DNA from: Chelativorans sp. Marseille-P2723
GTDB taxonomy: Bacteria; Pseudomonadota; Alphaproteobacteria; Rhizobiales; Rhizobiaceae
Direction of reading: 5' to 3'
Length of the DNA stretch: 64,000 nt
Assembly (NCBI RefSeq): GCF_902809845.1
Contig: NZ_CADDWI010000007.1
Location: forward strand, 279,439-343,438
Shown here piece after piece: positions 62,371 to 64,000 of this stretch (its first letter is position 1; every line of letters starts with the position of its first letter). The notes under the pieces were generated by a model. The model saw only the letters and a list, made by a program, of their open reading frames with translations. It did no database searches and was not told the DNA's origin. A program made the position numbers and the translations under genes.

Positions 62371-63770
62371 ATGAATAACGTGCCCACCAGTGGAGCCACG
62401 GTCGCGCAACGGCTGGCGCATGAGCTGATCGCTTCGGCACGCGCCTCGCGAATCGACGAGGATGCCCGGCACGGGGCCGAGAGGGTCCTGCTGGACAGCC
62501 TGGCCTGCGCGTTGGGCGCCAGTGACTCGCCCGCGGTGCAGGCGGGGCAGAGCGACTGGCCGGCGCGCCCAAGTCGACGATTCTCGGGACGGGGCAAAGC
62601 TGCTCAGTCATGGGGGCGGCGTTGGTCAATTCGACCATGATCCGCGACCTCGACATGAACGACACGTACTTCTCGACCAATCCCACCCATGCCTCCGACG
62701 CTTTGGGGGCCGTGATTGCGGTAGCCGAGGCAGAGGGGTCGACTGCGGACGAACTGATCCATGCGGTTCTGGTCGCTTTCGAGATCCAGATGCGGGCGGC
62801 CGAGTTCAGCGAGGTCTCATACTTCCGCAAACTTGGCTGGGATCACACCTTCTTCATCTCGGTCGCCGCTGCGGCCGCCTGCGGGCTGCTACTGAAGCTA
62901 TCCGAGGAGCAAATGGCTCACGCCCTGGGAATCGCCGGCTGCTATCCGGTGCTGGGCGGGCTGCGCGCGGGCCAGATCTCGATGATGAAGTCGATCAGCG
63001 CCGGCCAGACCGCCGCACGAGGGCTCGAGGCGGCGTATCTGGCGCGCGAGGGCGTCACCGGCGCACTGGCGATCTTCGAGGGCGAGCGCGGTGTCTCGGC
63101 CAATGCGATTGGGAACTGCGACTGGAATCTTTTCGCGGGGCCCTTCGGAGACTGGCGGCTGCCGCGCGCCTGCCTGAAGCGCTACCCGGCCGCCTACATC
63201 ATTCACAGCGCCATCGACTGCGCACTGCAAATCGCCCAGCAGCCTGGCTATGATCCCGCAAAGGTGTCGCAGGTCGAAGTCGCCGCTTTCGGCTGGTTGG
63301 TCGAGGACATGGTCGACGGCATGGGCGGCACCTCGCGCTACCTGATCGACCGACGCGAAACTGCCGACCACAGCCTGCCATTTTGCGTCGCCGCGGCCCT
63401 GTGCGATGGTCGCTACGGCGTGGCGCAGCTGAAGGCCGCCCGCTGGGCCGACGCCGACCTTCAGGCAATGCTGGAGCGCGTGACCTGCGTCAATGACCCG
63501 GCGATGGATCCGCGTTTTCCGACCGAGCGCCCGTCGCGTGTCGAGGTTCGTTTCACCGACGGGCGCAGGTGCAGCGCCGAGTTTGCCTATCCCAAGGGCG
63601 ATCCACGCGACCCGCTGTCCGACGCCGACCTGATCGCCAAGCTCGACAGTCTGGCACCCGCAGCGATGAATTCCGCGGCACGCCGGCGGCTGGCAGAGAC
63701 CGCCCTCGAATTTCGAAACCGTACGGTGGCCGATCTGGTCGCCGCCGCGGTGATCCAACCTGCGGAGTGA
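62371..63770 (+). pseudogene. MmgE/PrpD family protein, second copy, frameshifted
   Basis: The N-terminal part (MNNVPTSGATVAQRLAHELI to ALGASDSPAVQAG) is in the frame of 62371, which runs on to a stop at 62640. The rest (KSTILGTGQSCSVMGAALVN, IRDLDMNDTYFSTNPTHASD ...) is in another frame and runs to 63770. Total length is 1400 bases, one short of a multiple of three. Adding one G to the GGGG run at 62544-62547 restores a single frame of about 466 residues and gives QAGAERLAGAPKSTILGTG at the join. So it is a one-base deletion in a homopolymer or a sequencing error. The LDMNDTY segment is the PrpD-like type. If real, the gene is probably dead. Confidence 0.7.
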
Positions 63771-63774
63771 CCCG

Positions 63775-64000
63775 ATGACCCTTGCCCGAACCTATGCCGA
63801 CTTCATCGCCGGCCTGAGCGCCGCCACGATCCCCCCCGAGGTGCGGCGCGCTGCCTATCTGCATGTGGTCGACTCGATCGGCGTCAGCATCGCCGGCGCC
63901 GCGCCGGACGAGGAGAGCGGGCAGGCGGCGCGACGGCTGGCGGCGAAGTGGAAGGGCAAGGGAGCGACTCTATTCGGCCTGGACGCCGAGGCGCGGGCCG
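63775..64000 (+). CDS. MmgE/PrpD family protein, third copy, 3' end outside window
   Basis: The first 75 codons of another MmgE/PrpD protein: MTLARTYADFIAGLSAATIP, VRRAAYLHVVDSIGVSIAGA. The ARTYADFIAGL and VVDSIGVSIAGA pieces are the family's usual first helix and the D-S-x-G segment. Its start is four bases after the previous stop and behind GGAG, so it belongs to the same operon. The active site region is not in the window, so its sub-family is unknown. Confidence 0.7.
   Translation, partial: MTLARTYADFIAGLSAATIPPEVRRAAYLHVVDSIGVSIAGAAPDEESGQAARRLAAKWKGKGATLFGLDAEARA

Overview
The window looks like an alphaproteobacterial chromosome of the order Hyphomicrobiales (Rhizobiales), probably a Phyllobacteriaceae-type organism (Mesorhizobium, Chelativorans or Nitratireductor relatives). 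The reasons are the tail end of a Rhodobacter-type gene transfer agent (GTA) cluster, a feuNPQ-like regulatory operon, the rhizobial gene order ccmIEFH - degP - two-component pair - glnE - pleC-like kinase - pepN, and several small proteins of rhizobial type. Everything here comes from reading translations and motifs by eye. No database search was run.

Layout. 0-6.1 kb: distal GTA tail module (DUF2460, DUF2163, NlpC/P60 peptidase, giant TIM-barrel host-specificity protein) and a small two-helix membrane protein, closed by a hairpin. 6.1-9.1 kb: feuN-like periplasmic protein, FeuP response regulator, FeuQ kinase and a lipoprotein. 9.2-25.3 kb: cytochrome c maturation (ccmI, E, F, H), DegP-type protease, an OmpR/EnvZ-type pair, glnE, then on the other strand a PleC-like kinase and aminopeptidase N. 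25.4-38.2 kb: mixed single genes (orphan molybdopterin subunit, EamA transporter, atypical uracil-DNA glycosylase, porin-like protein, ETF-ubiquinone oxidoreductase, membrane-anchored EEP hydrolase, AMP nucleosidase, GST, Sel1-like protein, an unrecognised Cys-containing protein). 38.4-44.7 kb: leucine catabolism (TetR - isovaleryl-CoA dehydrogenase - methylcrotonyl-CoA carboxylase beta and alpha), with a DUF922 protease gene set in between on the opposite strand. 44.8-52.0 kb: small proteins, a purine permease, an HWE-kinase hybrid, an IS5-type transposase remnant and a DUF892/SnoaL pair. This stretch has decayed or gene-poor gaps.

52.0-64.0 kb is an accessory island. It starts with a 5'-truncated gene abutting an MFS transporter and uses visibly more G/C-ending codons, especially CTG and GCG/GGC, than the left part. 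It encodes a complete tripartite tricarboxylate transporter (TctC on the minus strand, TctB and TctA on the plus strand), a CysB-type LysR regulator divergent from a TcuA-like FAD dehydrogenase, an enolase-superfamily (MLE-like) enzyme, and three MmgE/PrpD-family proteins. The second MmgE/PrpD gene carries a frameshift and the third runs off the window. I infer a catabolic cluster for a tricarboxylate or related polycarboxylate. The substrate is not determinable from sequence alone, and the combination is the best candidate here for an undescribed pathway.
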